A stretch of 64,000 nucleotides of DNA, from NCBI GenBank assembly GCA_963920525.1, contig OY986439.1, forward strand, positions 48,425,482-48,489,481, in the 5' to 3' direction. A program made the position numbers and the translations under genes. Under the pieces are notes generated by a model, which had not been told where the DNA came from, did no database searches, and was given only the letters and a program-made list of their open reading frames with translations. The stretch's first letter is position 1; every line of letters begins with the position of its first letter. Positions 47,023-58,860 of this stretch are shown piece by piece. Source of the DNA: Dichetophora obliterata. Its lineage: Eukaryota; Arthropoda; Insecta; Diptera; Sciomyzidae.

Positions 47023-47744
47023 TCCCAGCAAACCCAAGTTTTCGATTTGGAACGAACTCGTTACGAATTTTACGAAATTATTCCGAGTTCAGCATCCAAA
47101 TTCGATCCGATTTCGTAACGAAAATCAAATGGAGGGGTTGACACGAATTCGTAACGAATTGTCGTAACGAATTTGGAAGGAATTTTAGTAACGAATTCGT
47201 AACAAATTCGTAAAGAATTGGAGTATCTTATTCGTAACGAATTCGTGAGCAATTGAACTATCGTTTTCGTAAGGAATTCATAATTTCTTTACGAATTGTA
47301 GCACGGAATTCGTAACGAAATGAAGCATCAAACTCGCAACCATCTCTTAATGATTTTTGTAACTTTTGCAACTACTATTATGAAACATATATAAATGTGA
47401 ATTTGACATGCGTTTGTATTTGCATCTGTAAAAATTAAAATCAGAACCATCTCTAATATCATCTGTTTTAAAGAAAAAATTGTCTAAAACTAAATTATTT
47501 TTCAAATGGCAAATTATTTAAAATGCCGCTAGGCTCATAGCCTACCAATTTTTTTCAACTCAAAATATTTATTTAAAACAGCTCACATGTTAAATTTGAA
47601 AATTCGATTTTGGAACTCTTTCGAATTATTCGGAAATGTTCCGAAATTACTGTTGCGCAATAGTTACGAATTCGTTAAAAATGCTCGAAATAGTAACAAA
47701 CTAATCGGAATTCAGACAAATTCGGAAACTTTGGTTTGCTGGGA
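47023..47744. mobile_element. word-repeat TIR element, TAACGAATTCG type
   Basis: Inverted ends TCCCAGCAAACCcAAGTTTTC (about 21 bp, two mismatches). The left third (47040-47340) repeats TTCGTAACGAATTCG palindromes; the right end has related GAATTC words. No coding capacity. A related piece lies at 51945-52015 inside another element (ACCAAAGTAAGCGAAATC, AACGAATTCG). Confidence 0.75.
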
Positions 47745-47864
47745 TGTTTTTTAAATTTTTTTGTGTTCGAAATGTAAGATTGAACATGTTTTTATCACTA
47801 ATATTTTATGTTAACTAGAATAAAAAAATAATTTTTTTATGGTCTATATTATAGACTCTATAAC

Positions 47865-47940
47865 AACGGTGGGCAAATGCGGCTCTTTGAGCCGCATGCA
47901 GCTCTTTGTTAGGTAAAGTGCGGCTCTTTTTCATATTTCA
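47865..47940. mobile_element. hAT end fragment
   Basis: CGGTGGGCAAATGCGGCTCT followed by GAGCCGCATGCAGCTCTTTG resembles the terminal region of a common hAT family with CGGCTCTTT subterminal repeats. Only one end is found in the window. Confidence 0.4.
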
Positions 47941-48848
47941 AAAAAAACAAAAAAATTCCAATATTGAATGTATCTCGTCAAATTCCATGGAATTTTATGT
48001 TGTTCTGTAACTTTTCTCACCGCAGTTTTCACCATATTTTTTCACTTTGACGTCATTGTTTCTGTTATACAATAAGATAAATCGGTTACTGTTATGCAAA
48101 TGTTTCAATTCTACTTTCGAAGGAATTCGATAGCCGAAGTGTTTCTTTAAACTAAAATATTTGATTCGAATTGAGTGAAGTTATCGCTATGTTTTAACTT
48201 GGTGAGAAAAATAATTGCTTGTTGTGAGTTATTTTGCTGGAATGTTAGCAGCTGGAAAAAAATCTAGTTCCTCACAATAATGTAACTTTGCTTTACAATA
48301 TTTTGTCCCAAGTCGCGGTTTTGTATAGGATATATTTCACCATAATATTATTATGAAAAATAAAAGATATTCCGTGAGCTATTTGGATAACCACGGTTTT
48401 AAAGCCAAATCAAAATAAAGCAGGGACCGTACCGATTATGGTTTTTATTAATATATATCAATAGTTAGTATTTTCCTCTTATTTTTTCCGATAAAAATAC
48501 TAGTTATTTTATGCCTTTTATTTCTTGGGCCAAAAAATGGTTACTTTTCACTTTTATTTTATAAATCAATACTAACAGTTGTTGTGTGCCTTTTATTTTC
48601 CGGTCAAAAATATCAGGTAATTTGAATTTTTTTCAAAACCGCTTGACCAATAAAAAAATTTTACTGCACTTACATAATAACTGTTATTTTTTACTTATAA
48701 AATAAAAGTCACAAGTAAGAGTTATTTTGGCACGAAAAAAATAAAAATAAAAAATAATAGTTTATATAGTTATAAAATAGCTCAACAGTCAAAATTTTAA
48801 AATTACTTTTAATATTCGCGAATCTGGGCCATTCCAATCATAATGGTA

Positions 48849-49775
48849 CACACAGAAAAAAAACATTGTAAAATCAACTAGAAACATAATGATTTTACAT
48901 GTTGCCCCTATGATTTTGCTTCATAGAGATTTATATTGTAGTAAAATCATTGTGATTTTTATGTAAAAATCGCAACAAATTTTCATGTTGAATCATTATG
49001 AAATCATGTAAAGTCATTATGATGGTCATGTTGAATCATTATGAAATCATTATGAAATGCAGCTGAATCCTAACCTCAGTTTGAAATAAAAATAACTTCA
49101 AGTTTAGATTTTATCTAGTTTCCTTTTATTGAAAAATGAAAAAATACGACTTATAATTACAAAACATACCTCAATTTTTCTCCAACTAAATAGTTTTCTC
49201 GATAACGTGCACGAAATCCTATGGTTGGTATAACTTCCTGTTTATCTTCCTTAGATAAGTACCTTAAACTTTTCTAGTCAACTGAAGCTTCTGTTTCTAT
49301 TGAAAAGTAATTTGATATTATTTTGTTATAGTAACATAAGTCACATATCACATTACCTTGTTCATCTGCGTCGAAGTTTATGGATTCGACTACTTACACT
49401 TGTATTTACTTTTCATTCCACTCGTTTTACTTTTTCAGCTATTGCAAACTATTTTAATTTTTAACGAAGCTTCTTCTCGCGTTAAAACTTCTAATGTGCT
49501 AGAAACAACGGAACTTCTTCAGCACGCAAAATTTTTTTTTACATGATGCAATAATAATTTTATTAGATTTCATAATGATTCAACATGATGTCATAATGAT
49601 TCTACATTAAATCATGATTCTACATGAAATCGTGTTGATTAACTTCTTACATGATGCAATAATGGTTTTACTGGTTTTCATAATAATTCTACATGAAATC
49701 ATAATGATTTTTATGTCGCCGCCACCATGAAATATAAAATCACAATGATTTTACTATGCAAAATTTTTCTGTGTG
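48849..49775 (-). mobile_element. TA-group element, AATCATTATGA word (copy 2)
   Basis: Inverted ends CACACAGAAAAA are flanked by TA (48847-48848, 49776-49777). Both arms (48860-49070, 49540-49760) are degenerate arrays of AATCATTATGAAATCATG and its complement. The middle 450 bp is unlike the arms and holds an exon-like relic on the minus strand. At 927 bp it is about half the size of the element at 56965. Confidence 0.8.
49170..49274 (-). pseudogene. exon relic, SAM-like segment of an unrecognised protein
   Basis: On the minus strand the frame reads SLRYLSKEDKQEVIPTIGFR then ARYRENYLVGEKL. It is bracketed by a possible acceptor (TTGACTAG) and a good donor (GAG|GTATGTTTTG). The LSKED...IPTIG.R pattern resembles SAM-like modules of uncharacterised insect proteins; this is a weak resemblance from memory. 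It sits in the same position, middle of a TA-group element on the minus strand, as the coding segments at 34981-36640 and 57718-58388, so it may be the N-terminal exon of the same protein type. Confidence 0.4.
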
Positions 49776-50874
49776 TATATATTTATTTAAAAATTGTAAA
49801 ATAACAGTTATATTTGGTCCCTGAAATAAGGCTTTAAAAAAAAGCACAATGCATTATTGTTGAGTATTTTAGTTTTATAATTTCAAAAAGCAGCAGAGAT
49901 AAAATAGTACACAAATTGCTCTGCCATTTGTTTTACTTTCATGTGTTCCCTCTCACTTGTATATCTATTTCATCACGGACCATTATTTACTCGCTTATCA
50001 GTTACAGAAACACTAGCTTTCGCAAAAGTGAGTATTTTGGAATGAAATACTGAGAAAAAGTACTATTTACCGCAATAGTTACAGAAACGAGCTACTGCTT
50101 TGTTCTTTAAGTTAAAATTCTATGTAGATTTATTATTGTTTGGACCAAAGATTTGACGAAAAATTTGAAAATGTGTACCCTGTTCTTTTTTTCTGGACGT
50201 TCTCTTTAATTATGGTGTACTTTTTCTCCATGATACTATTACAAAGTAAGCTCAGATTAGAGCGAAGTCTGACAAGCGCGTCGGAAGCTAATTTCATCTG
50301 GGGGGCAGTACAAATGGGGGTGCAAAAAAAATTACCAAAATTTCTTAAAAGAAACATGAATATGAATAAACAAATTTTTTATTTTAGTTTCAAAATAAAA
50401 AATATAAAACTAAATAAAAAAATATTAAAATTTCACTATTTTTAAAAGTTTTTCCAATTTCGATATTAGAGATCATTTTTTAAAGGTAAAGGTAATATAT
50501 TCATATGGTAATATGAAAATATAAGAAATAATTGTTGCTTTTATGAAGCAAGACTAGGTATATCTTTACATGTTTAAAATGCAATAAGGTACAAAAATGT
50601 ATATCAATTTAAATTATTCCAAAATTTTTCTTTCTGTCCTTGCGAGAAACAAACTCTTTCACCAACTTCATCGAATTCAATTCTTGGCTTTTATCTTTGT
50701 GAATGTGTTTAAGTGCCGCATGAGTGAGTCGTTTTTGTGTCATAGTTGCTCGGAGATGCGTTTTATTTATTTATTTATTTATTTATTCGTTCTACTGATT
50801 TTACAATCTTACAGACTATATAGATATCTTATACTAATTAAAAAGAATAAATAAGTTTAATCTGAATTTATCTT

Positions 50875-53519
50875 CTGATACATTAAAATTAGCAATTTGG
50901 GATAAATTATTGCATAGGTGTATGCATCGAGCTATAGGCTCATTATAAGCATAATTAGACCTATGAAAATGTTCGTCCAACATCCGATTCCATCTCAAAT
51001 TTCTTAGGGCAGTATATAATTAAAAGAGATTTGGTAATTGTTTACAATTGATTTTCCCAGATAAAATATTAAAAACAAATATCAGAGAACATTGTGTTCT
51101 TCTATCTTTTAAAGATTGTAAGCCAAGTAATTTACGGCGAGCATCGTATGTTGGCAAACCATCCTGCCAGTCACGGTTGCCACCTCAAATTCCCACGAAA
51201 AAAACCTTTTTCCCGCAATAGCAAAAATTAATAACCACGAAAATTCCCATGGTGTAAAATTGACAAAAAAATCCCATCGCAATTAAAATAACCACAAAAA
51301 CCCACGGACATTTAAAATAGCCACGAAAATCCCACGCAAATAAAAAAAACCACGAAAAATCCCATTTCTTTTTAAAAAAACCACGATTAATCCCATTTGT
51401 ATTAAAACAAAACCACAAAAAATCTCTCTTCTATTAAAAACTACCACAGTAAATACCACAGACATAACAAATGGTCAAAAATGAAATAAAAAATGAAAAC
51501 GAACAACTAATATTTTTCGTCGTCTGTGTTTTAATTAATCTTTTAGTAATAATATCCAATAAAAATTTTTGTTTAATCCACCTTAGACCTGAATAAAGTT
51601 TACAAAAAGAGTTCCAAATTAGTTTTTAGTCTTTAAAAAGCAAAACACAATCACAAAATTCTTATGTCTTTATCAATTATTGCTTAGCACGCACCGCATA
51701 AAAAGCAAAATTCTATTCGACTGAAAATTCGATGAACAACGAACATTTCGACAGGGTTGCACTGCTTATAATAAGAATTTGACGTTCGATACTCGTTGTT
51801 CGATAACCAGCGAAGATTACTGTCAGAAGCAACAAATCAATTTTAAGGTATACCACTTTTGTATATTGATAAAAAAAAGAAAAAAATCACTGAAACATAT
51901 TTTTCCAATGCTTGTAATTATATCAAGAGTGAAGAACTTCCCACCAAACCAAAGTAAGCGAAATCTTAACGAATTCGTTGTGAAAATCATATAGATGGGT
52001 TGAGACGATTTTCACAATGAACAAAATATAAAAAATTATACACTTATGTATACATTTATACACATTTTAGCTGAAAAATAAAAATAAATCCTTCAAAACA
52101 AAAAAAAATCCAACAAAACAAAAAAATCCCACGTTAATTAATAAAAAACCATACTCAATTAAAAAATCCCATGGGAATTCCCATTTCCCACGGCAATTAA
52201 AAATAACCACAAATGGGATTTTTCCCACAAAGGTGGCAACCGTGCTGCCAGTATAATTTTTTAAGCGCATATTTACTCAATATTTCAACTCTTTCGATAC
52301 GGTTGGAGTATTCAATATAATATGGACTCCAAACAATAGAACAATATTCAATAGAACTACGAATCAAAGATACATACAAAGATTTAATCGTTAAAGGCTC
52401 CTTGACATTTTCCATATTTCTTTTGATAAATCCAAGCATTGAACATGATTTTGATATAATGTAGTCATAATGACTTTTAAAATTCAATTGGGAATCAAAA
52501 ATTACGCCCAAATCTTTAATATTGGTAACTCGAGTTAGCGCAGAATTATTTAATTTATAATTAAACAGAAACGGATTTGTACATTTTGTATATGAAATAA
52601 TGCAACATTTATTCACATTTAAACGCAAATTATTAGAAACACATTAATCAAGTAACTTGGACAAGTCATTTTGTAGATTAATGCATTCAAAAATGCTCTT
52701 AATTTTTAAAAAGAGTTTTACATCATCAGCAAACATTAAATATTTAGAGAACCTTAGATGCTGTGGTAAATCGTTAATGAAAATTAAAAATAATAGAGGC
52801 CCACAATGAGTACCTTGTGGAATACCTGAAGTTGCATTGATAGTTATATCAGAAACAATGGAACCGATTTTTACGTATAACTTGCTATCATTCAAAAAGC
52901 TTTTAAAAAACAATATTAACATGTTAGACAGCCCAAATTTTCTTAACTTAGATAAAAGAATGGTATGATCAACTTTATCAAACGCTTTGGAAAGATCTGT
53001 ATAGATGACATCTAATTGACTCCCATTTTCCATTGCTCAAACAATGTTATTTGAAATGAGTAGAAAATTTGTGCATGTTGATCGACCAGGAAAAAAACCA
53101 TGTTGGAAATCCAAAATAACTTTCTTAACATGATCATATAATTTATTTTTAAGTATATGATCAAATAATTTGGCAAATGTGCACTGTTTCACAATTGCCC
53201 TATAATTATTTACATCACAGCGATCTCCTGTTTTGAAAATTGGAATAACCAAACACATTTTCTAACAATCTAAGAAAACTCCTTTATTTATACATAAGTT
53301 AAAGAGAAAAGTTATTGGGATTGCAATATTATCCACAAATAGCTTTAAAAATATTGGCGGAAAATCTAGATGCGAAGTATCAATGTTTGAATAATTTGTG
53401 TTTGTAAAAGAATTATACTTTTCATAAACAGTTAGAAAAAATTTAGACAAACATATTAAAAGATTCAACTGTATTATTTGATTTAACACCGTAAAACTCC
53501 ATACTTGCAGGATACCCAT
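50875..53519 (-). pseudogene. LINE reverse transcriptase, three stops and one insertion
   Basis: All segments from 53519 to 52262 are in one frame. They show motif A (YTDLSKAFDKVDH), motif B (TSGIPQGTHCGPLLFLIFIN) and motif C (MFADDVKLFL), then NNLRLNVNKC, KDLGVIFDSQLNF and SSIEYCSIVWSPYY. Stops lie at about 53262, 53037 and 52644, replacing residues that are open in relatives. The hAT MITE (51172-52244) splits the C-terminal part, which resumes near 51163 with GLPTYDARRKLLGLQSLKDR and ends near 50875. The endonuclease is lost to truncation. Inactive. Confidence 0.85.
51172..52244. mobile_element. 1.07-kb non-autonomous hAT with CCACGAAAATCCCA repeats
   Basis: Inverted ends CACGGTTGCCACCT are flanked by a perfect 8-bp duplication CTGCCAGT (51164-51171, 52245-52252). 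The left arm (51185-51430) repeats a degenerate 30-35-bp unit of CCACGAAAATCCCAt plus an A-rich spacer; the right arm (52090-52235) has the inverse and direct versions. No transposase. It also contains a piece related to the 47023 element. Confidence 0.92.
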
Positions 53520-54084
53520 TAGTTTTGCGTTTCGAATTTAGATATTCCCAGAAATATTTAGTGTGTGATTTTAAATTTGTTTCAACGCTTATGCATTATA
53601 ATGAAGTGCAAGTTTATAAAGCGTCCGATCTCTGCAAAATATTTTTTCAACTGAGTCGTCTTAGTGCACTAAAAGGACGCTCAGATGAAGCTGCTGATGC
53701 AGGCACAGTCTAAACCAAAGCAACAAGTTTTTCAACTTCATTCAATAGTTTTTCAGTGTATCCGAAATTTTTTCAAATTGGAATTGCAGTAGATTTCTGC
53801 ATTTTGTTCTTTTTTTTTGCAAGCACAGAGAAAGTAAATGGTTATCCGAAAGCATGCTTATGAAGAAGAGAGAAAGAAGAGCAAAATATATAATACAAAA
53901 ATATTATCGTTGTAAAAAAAACTGATATTTTGACTAGCTTTTGAAGTTTTCTTCTTAAATTGTTTGTCTAGCTAAATAAGCGGGGGGGGGGGCAACTGCC
54001 CCCTTTTCTCCCACTTGCTACGCCAATGAAGTCTGACAAAAGTTGAGCTAGATGTCAAAGTCAGTTGTTCGATTTGTAGTGTTC

Positions 54085-54450
54085 TTAGTTGTTGTTGTTT
54101 TTACGAACGGCTTTAACCAATACAGAACAAAATTTATCTCTAAACTTTACGAAGAAAGTTAAAGTGAGTCTATTTGTCGAGTGTTGCCACCAGACGATAG
54201 CACCATATAGCATGATTGGTCTTACAACTACTGTATATAGCCAGTGAGAAACACTTCGTTGTAAGCCCCATTTTCTACCCACCGCCTTTTTGCATGAGTA
54301 CAGGGCAATATTCGCTTTTTTTGCTCTCTCGAGCAGATTGGGCTTCCCGTATAGTTTTCTATCCAGTATGAGGCCTAGATATTTTTGATATCTTAAAAAG
54401 ATCAATTTATTTTTAAGTTTTTTTTTTCTAATTAAGAGAAAAACTCTCAA
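54085..54450 (-). pseudogene. LINE reverse transcriptase C-terminal relic
   Basis: An open frame on the minus strand reads YLGLILDRKLYGKPNLLERA then KKANIALYSCKKAVGRKWGL and VVRPIMLYGAIVWW. This is the region after the palm domain in jockey-superfamily retrotransposons. The rest of the element is not found; a CAA-rich run marks its 3' side. It is a different LINE family from the one at 50761-53655. Confidence 0.75.
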
Positions 54451-54479
54451 TTTTTTGATAAACTTTAAATTTAATTTTA

Positions 54480-56400
54480 GTTGTTTATCTGCACGATTAA
54501 TTCAAATGAAATCAAGAAAATCATAAAAAAAATTTTAATATAATATACATACAAATAAACATTTTTACAAAAGTTCGTTTAAGAATCCTCGCACTCTCAG
54601 TGTTTCTAAAGGAATTTCGGGTTTTTTAAATAATACTTGTCTAATTAGTTTTTATCAAAACTGCCACTTTTTTTCAAATAATTTTAATGAGACTCATTAT
54701 TTCCGCAGAGATTCAGCCGTTTAGACACAAGGAAACGCCTTAAAATATGCTAAACTTTTTTGCAAAATAAACTTATTTATTTGCATTAATGCCTAAGTTA
54801 AGCTTATCTAAATCTCTGCATGAATTAAATTAATGCGAAGCAATTTTTTTGCATTTTTGTTTTAGCACCATTATTTTTCCTAATCATTTAATTAGTTTTG
54901 CACATTATTATGCATTAAAAACCGCATCGCGTGGTTTAAGTGTACCACAGAGTGAAACAACTGCAAATATAACAACAACAAAATGGTACTAACAATGCCA
55001 TTTAATTTGGCAAAGCATTTATAAAATGGAAAAATATTAAGAATTCCGCCATGTTGGCAACAATGACAGCGCAGTGGTGGGTTCGCTGGTGGGAAGCATT
55101 TAAAAAAAAAACGTGTATTTAAAAAGCTTTGGTTTTGTCCCAACCAAAAATAAAACAAGAAAAAATAAAAAACAAACTGCAGCAAGCATGGATGATGGTA
55201 GACGGTTGTTGTCTGAGCGACAACAACAACAACAGCAACAACAATAGAATAAAATAACCACTTTTTATTTAGTAGTGACTGAGGCGACTCTTAAGGCCAT
55301 GAAAGCCAAATAAAAATCCTTTGAAGGCGGTTTGGCGCGCACCAGCGAAAATAATTCACAAATTATGCGAATAAAATTTTTAATAATTCTTCGCATGGCA
55401 GCGAGTCAAAAGCTACAACAACAACGACATTTATTAAATAAATTCAAGAAATAAAAACAACATCAAAAACCACAGCATCAAAAAAAAAATCAACAATGTG
55501 GCCAAAAAGAGGTCCGCATAACGTACCAGTAAAATCCACAAACAAGTCTGCTTGAGCCCCAAAAGCAAAAAGTGGGCTGGCACAAAATCTTCAACGCGTC
55601 GGTATCTTAAAGATTTCATATTTGAAAGATGCAAGTAAGACAACAAAAACAAAAACAACTACAGCAACAACCACATCGAAAAATAATGCCAAAGATGCAG
55701 CGGAAAATTTGAGCCAGTTTGATCTGAAACACGGTATCGCGCCGTGTCATAACGTGCTTGTGCTGCCACATGTTGGAGATTCTTGCGAATCTGGCTGCCG
55801 AAGCTGATGAAGCTGGCTGCGTGTCTGCAGGAAAATTGCAGGCATTCCGCAAACCCGGCTGTTTGTGATACTTACGGACACAAACGTTAGTTTTAACGCT
55901 TTTTACTTTGCGCTTATTGTGCTTTTGCGCTGTCCATGTAAGCCATGTTGGCAGTTTTCGTTTATGGCTCATTGTTGGCTTACATTGTTTTATTTTGTTG
56001 TTGTTTTTTTTTCGTTCTTCATAACAAAATGGCAAACGTTTTGGCCATACTTGACGGCGGCGCTTGGTTTTTGATGTTTTTAGGCTTGAGTTGCTTTTTA
56101 GTGCAGGCGAGTTTTTGTCTTATGCTACAAAATGTTTGGATGCTGTGAAAGCTTTATGCTTGAATGCAAAGTAGTTGAATGAGCATGTAAAGGACGTGCA
56201 AATATTTGCTTAAGCTAAGAGATAAGCGGTAAGAATGCAGTGATTGCGAGAGTTAAAGTCTAAAGGTGGTTGGGGCTGAAATGAAGCCTGATGTCTGGAC
56301 GGTGAATTTGGAAAAAAGGGCTGAATATGCAATAGATAGAACTTTTATTTAGAGTAAGAGTTCAGTTTATTTGAAAATCAATCAAGAATTAAGATCTCGG
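54480..56400. other. host-like noncoding DNA
   Basis: No coding region is supported. CAA/CAG tracts (55215-55250, 55635-55670) and moderate GC content resemble the blocks at 9330-10800 and 43860-46460. Minus-strand frames across 55430-56035 have no recognisable motif. Confidence 0.45.
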
Positions 56401-57139
56401 AGTAAAGGGTTAAGATATAAGCTTTACATACGAGGGCTGCTAGATAAATCATTGAATTTTTCAATAAAGGCAATATTTTTCATCCAAAACGCGTTTTAGT
56501 TCTCAGATCGAAACATTTAGTCCAGCGTTTTCCAAATTCTTTTAATTCCTTCCACATAGCAGGTTTTATCAAAGTCCTCAAAATAGGCATTTGTTTCAGT
56601 GATGACCATTCATTGGACCCATATCTCTTACCGCCGAGCCATTTATTATGTTAAGATATAGAAAATAGTCGCAGGGGTCTGGAGAATACGGAAGATGGGG
56701 TATCAGTGCGTAGACCAATTTATGGATTTTTGCCATGGCAAATACAGACGTGTGCGTCGGTGCGTTATCATGGTGGAAGAGCACTTTTTCTTACCCAAAT
56801 GCAGTCGTTTTTGCTTCAAATCAATGTTAAATCATTCCAACACAACTTTTGTGACACAACTTTTTGGCATGCGTCCCAAAAAACTGTGGGCGTGACCTTG
56901 TTGGCCGGCAGACCCCACTTAACCTATTCTGTGATATATAGATATCCATGTTTCGTGTTGGATACACTGAACCAAAAAGGTACATTATATTAATGAAAAG
57001 GTGCATTAATTTCAATGAATTATTCATTGATTTTGGTCCAATGTACTGTGGTCATTGATTTCAATGAATTTTCTTCATACTTTAATGAATTGTTCATTAA
57101 AATAAGTGATTTTCAATGAATGGTTCTTTGAATATCAAT

Positions 57140-57640
57140 GTACACTTCATTGAATTCAATGAACACGTTCATTAAAAAATGCGAAAATTAATGATTTTTT
57201 CATTGAATTTAATGAAAAGTTCATTAAATTCAATGTAAAGTTCATTGAATTCAATGTAAAGTTCATTGAATTCAATGTAAGGTTCATTGAATTCAATGTA
57301 TAGTTCATTGAATTCAATGTAAGATTCATTGAATTCAATGCATAGTTCATTGAATTCAATGTATAGTTCATTGAATTCAATGTATAGTTCATTGAATTCA
57401 ATGTATTAAAGTTCATTGAATTCAATGTATAGTTCATTGAATTCAATGTATTATAGTTCATTGAATTCAATGTTTATTTCATTGAATTTAATGTATTAAG
57501 TTCATTGAATTTAATATATTTAGTTTATTGGATTCAATGTACAGTTCATGAAATTTGATGTATTCAGTTCATTGAATTCCATGTATATTTCATTAAATTT
57601 AATGTATTTAGTTCATTGGAATGAATGATCCATACATTAA
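57140..57640. repeat. 21-bp array, left arm
   Basis: Tandem TTCATTGAATTCAATGTATAG units, most with exact GAATTC centres, plus occasional spacers of 2-6 bp. Each unit is itself palindromic (CATTGAATTCAATG). The period of 21 is a multiple of three, which creates a meaningless frame of MNSMNYTL repeats. Confidence 0.95.
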
Positions 57641-57717
57641 ATTCAACGAATTATTTGTTAATCCCTCTCTAAACATTTTCAAAATAAGGAAATAATTACA
57701 ATTTCAACAATATTTTT

Positions 57718-58388
57718 TTATTTTAAAGAGTCAGTTAATATACAAATTTTCGAAGATTTTGAATAGTTTTTAAATTTATGAAAATATACGGCAATAAACT
57801 CCCACAGGAGAGTGCATGCCGCAGGATATTTTAATTGAAATAATTGAAAAATTTTAAAGCACACATCTACGGCTCTAATAAAACTAGCAAATTGAAATTT
57901 TACACAATTCATAAATGAGGAATGAGGAGAAGTTCTTCTCTCCAACAGCAAGGATTAATGGTTGAATATTTTCGCCTTTATTTTTGGTTGAATATTTTCG
58001 ACTGGTTGAATATTTTCGACTTCCTGGATGCTACTTCCAACAAAAACGAATGCCTCTTGGGAACTGGTAATTGTATGCTTTAGGAAAGTTTTTCTTCCAA
58101 AGTTGTCCTTACTGCATACTTTTTGAGTGGGCACCAAATACCCAGGAAGGCTCCAAAGAAGTTTCATAGCAGTACTGTCTGGAAAGATATTAATTGAAAA
58201 AATAATTATATATTTATTTAGCCTCGAGAAAAATTAAGCTTACCACTGTAATTAGTGAAATCTTCAATTTCTGCAAACTTTGCCCGCACAGCTTTATCTT
58301 TTATGTGGTTTTCATCCTTTAAAAATGTAAATATTTTTTGAAAATGATGGCAGCCGTCACTTAAAATGCCAGGTACATTTCCTATTAT
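57718..58388 (-). pseudogene. unrecognised transposon protein, sister of 34981-36640
   Basis: I do not recognise the family. On the minus strand exon 1 (about 58388-58244) reads GNVPGILSDGCHHFQKIFTF and LKDENHIKDKAVRAKFAEIE, with donor GTAAGCTT. A 65-bp intron (58179-58243) ends TTTCCAG. Exon 2 (58178 down) reads MKLLWSLPGYLVPTQKVCSK and TITSSQEAFVFVGSSIQEVE. A triplicated GGTTGAATATTTTCG tract and frameshifts near 57955 break the frame, which continues as QPLILAVGEKNFSSF and then IRAVDVCFKIFQLFQLKYPA plus LLWEFIAVYFHKF, ending at 57718. The resemblance to the gene at 34981-36640 covers the whole length, including the position of the second intron. Confidence 0.7.
58179..58243 (-). other. 65-bp intron in the unrecognised gene
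   Basis: On the minus strand the intron begins GTAAGCTTAATT and ends ATATCTTTCCAG. The element at 33806 has an intron at the same place (donor near 36348, acceptor at 35448), there enlarged by a MITE. Confidence 0.7.
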
Positions 58389-58564
58389 TTACTAATACTA
58401 ATAGTAATTCAACAGATTTAAATTTTCTTCACATTCAAAGCACAACATTTTCTTCACTTTTAATTTAATTTATTACCACCTTTTATCTAAAATTTACACA
58501 CATAATTGCCACACGTCTTCACAACTTCGCGTTTTACTTCAAACAAAATTGGGAAGGGAATAAA

Positions 58565-58860
58565 TTAGCATACATTGAATTTAATGAACTATACATTGAA
58601 TTCAATGAACTATACATTGAATTTAATGAATTACACATTGAATTTAATGAACTATGCATTGAATTTAATGAACTATACATTAAAATCAATGAACAATACA
58701 TTGAATTCAATGAACTATACATTAAATTCAATGAACCATTCATTAAATTCAATGAACTATACATTGAATTCAATGACCTATACATTGAATTTAATGAACT
58801 ATACATTGCATTTAATGACCTAAACATTGAATTCAATGAACTATTCATTAAAAATCAATG
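58565..58860. repeat. 21-bp array, right arm
   Basis: About 14 units of CTATACATTGAATTtAATGAA, the reverse complement of the left-arm unit, with more substitutions at the palindrome centre (GAATTT) than in the left arm. Confidence 0.95.

Larger units (their letters stand above)
48421..49823. mobile_element. non-autonomous hAT-like element
   Basis: Short inverted ends CAGGGACC are flanked by AAATAAAG (48413-48420) and AAATAAGG (49824-49831), a 7/8 match. The interior repeats CTTTTATTTTaTAAA words. It contains the TA-group element 48849-49775; its own DNA is about 0.48 kb. Confidence 0.65.
50761..53655 (-). mobile_element. 5'-truncated LINE (jockey/CR1 group)
   Basis: A non-LTR retrotransposon on the minus strand ends in an AAAT-repeat tail (50762-50787) and starts within the region before the reverse transcriptase. 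It interrupts the hAT dimerisation domain between GATGCGTTTT and TCGTCTTAGTG. It was later hit by a hAT MITE (51172-52244). No long target duplication is evident. Confidence 0.85.
50273..54028 (-). mobile_element. ZMYM1-like hAT, split by a LINE
   Basis: The ends CAAGCGCGTCGGAAGC (left) and GCTACGCCAATG (right) are those of the 26708 and 41453 elements in reverse. A perfect 8-bp duplication AAGTCTGA flanks it (50265-50272, 54029-54036). Coding relics of the dimerisation domain on the minus strand lie on both sides of the LINE (53720-53656 and 50760-50600). Without the LINE it is about 0.86 kb, nearly the same as the 852-bp element, so both descend from one deleted form. Confidence 0.92.

Noticed and set aside
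55616..56035. 139-codon minus-strand frame
   Set aside because: Low-complexity antisense of CAA-rich host-like DNA, with no recognisable domain.
57156..58848. Long frames of repeated MNSMNYTLNS-type peptide on both strands
   Set aside because: They follow from a 21-bp palindromic DNA repeat (7 codons per unit); the peptide has no other support and frames exist on both strands.
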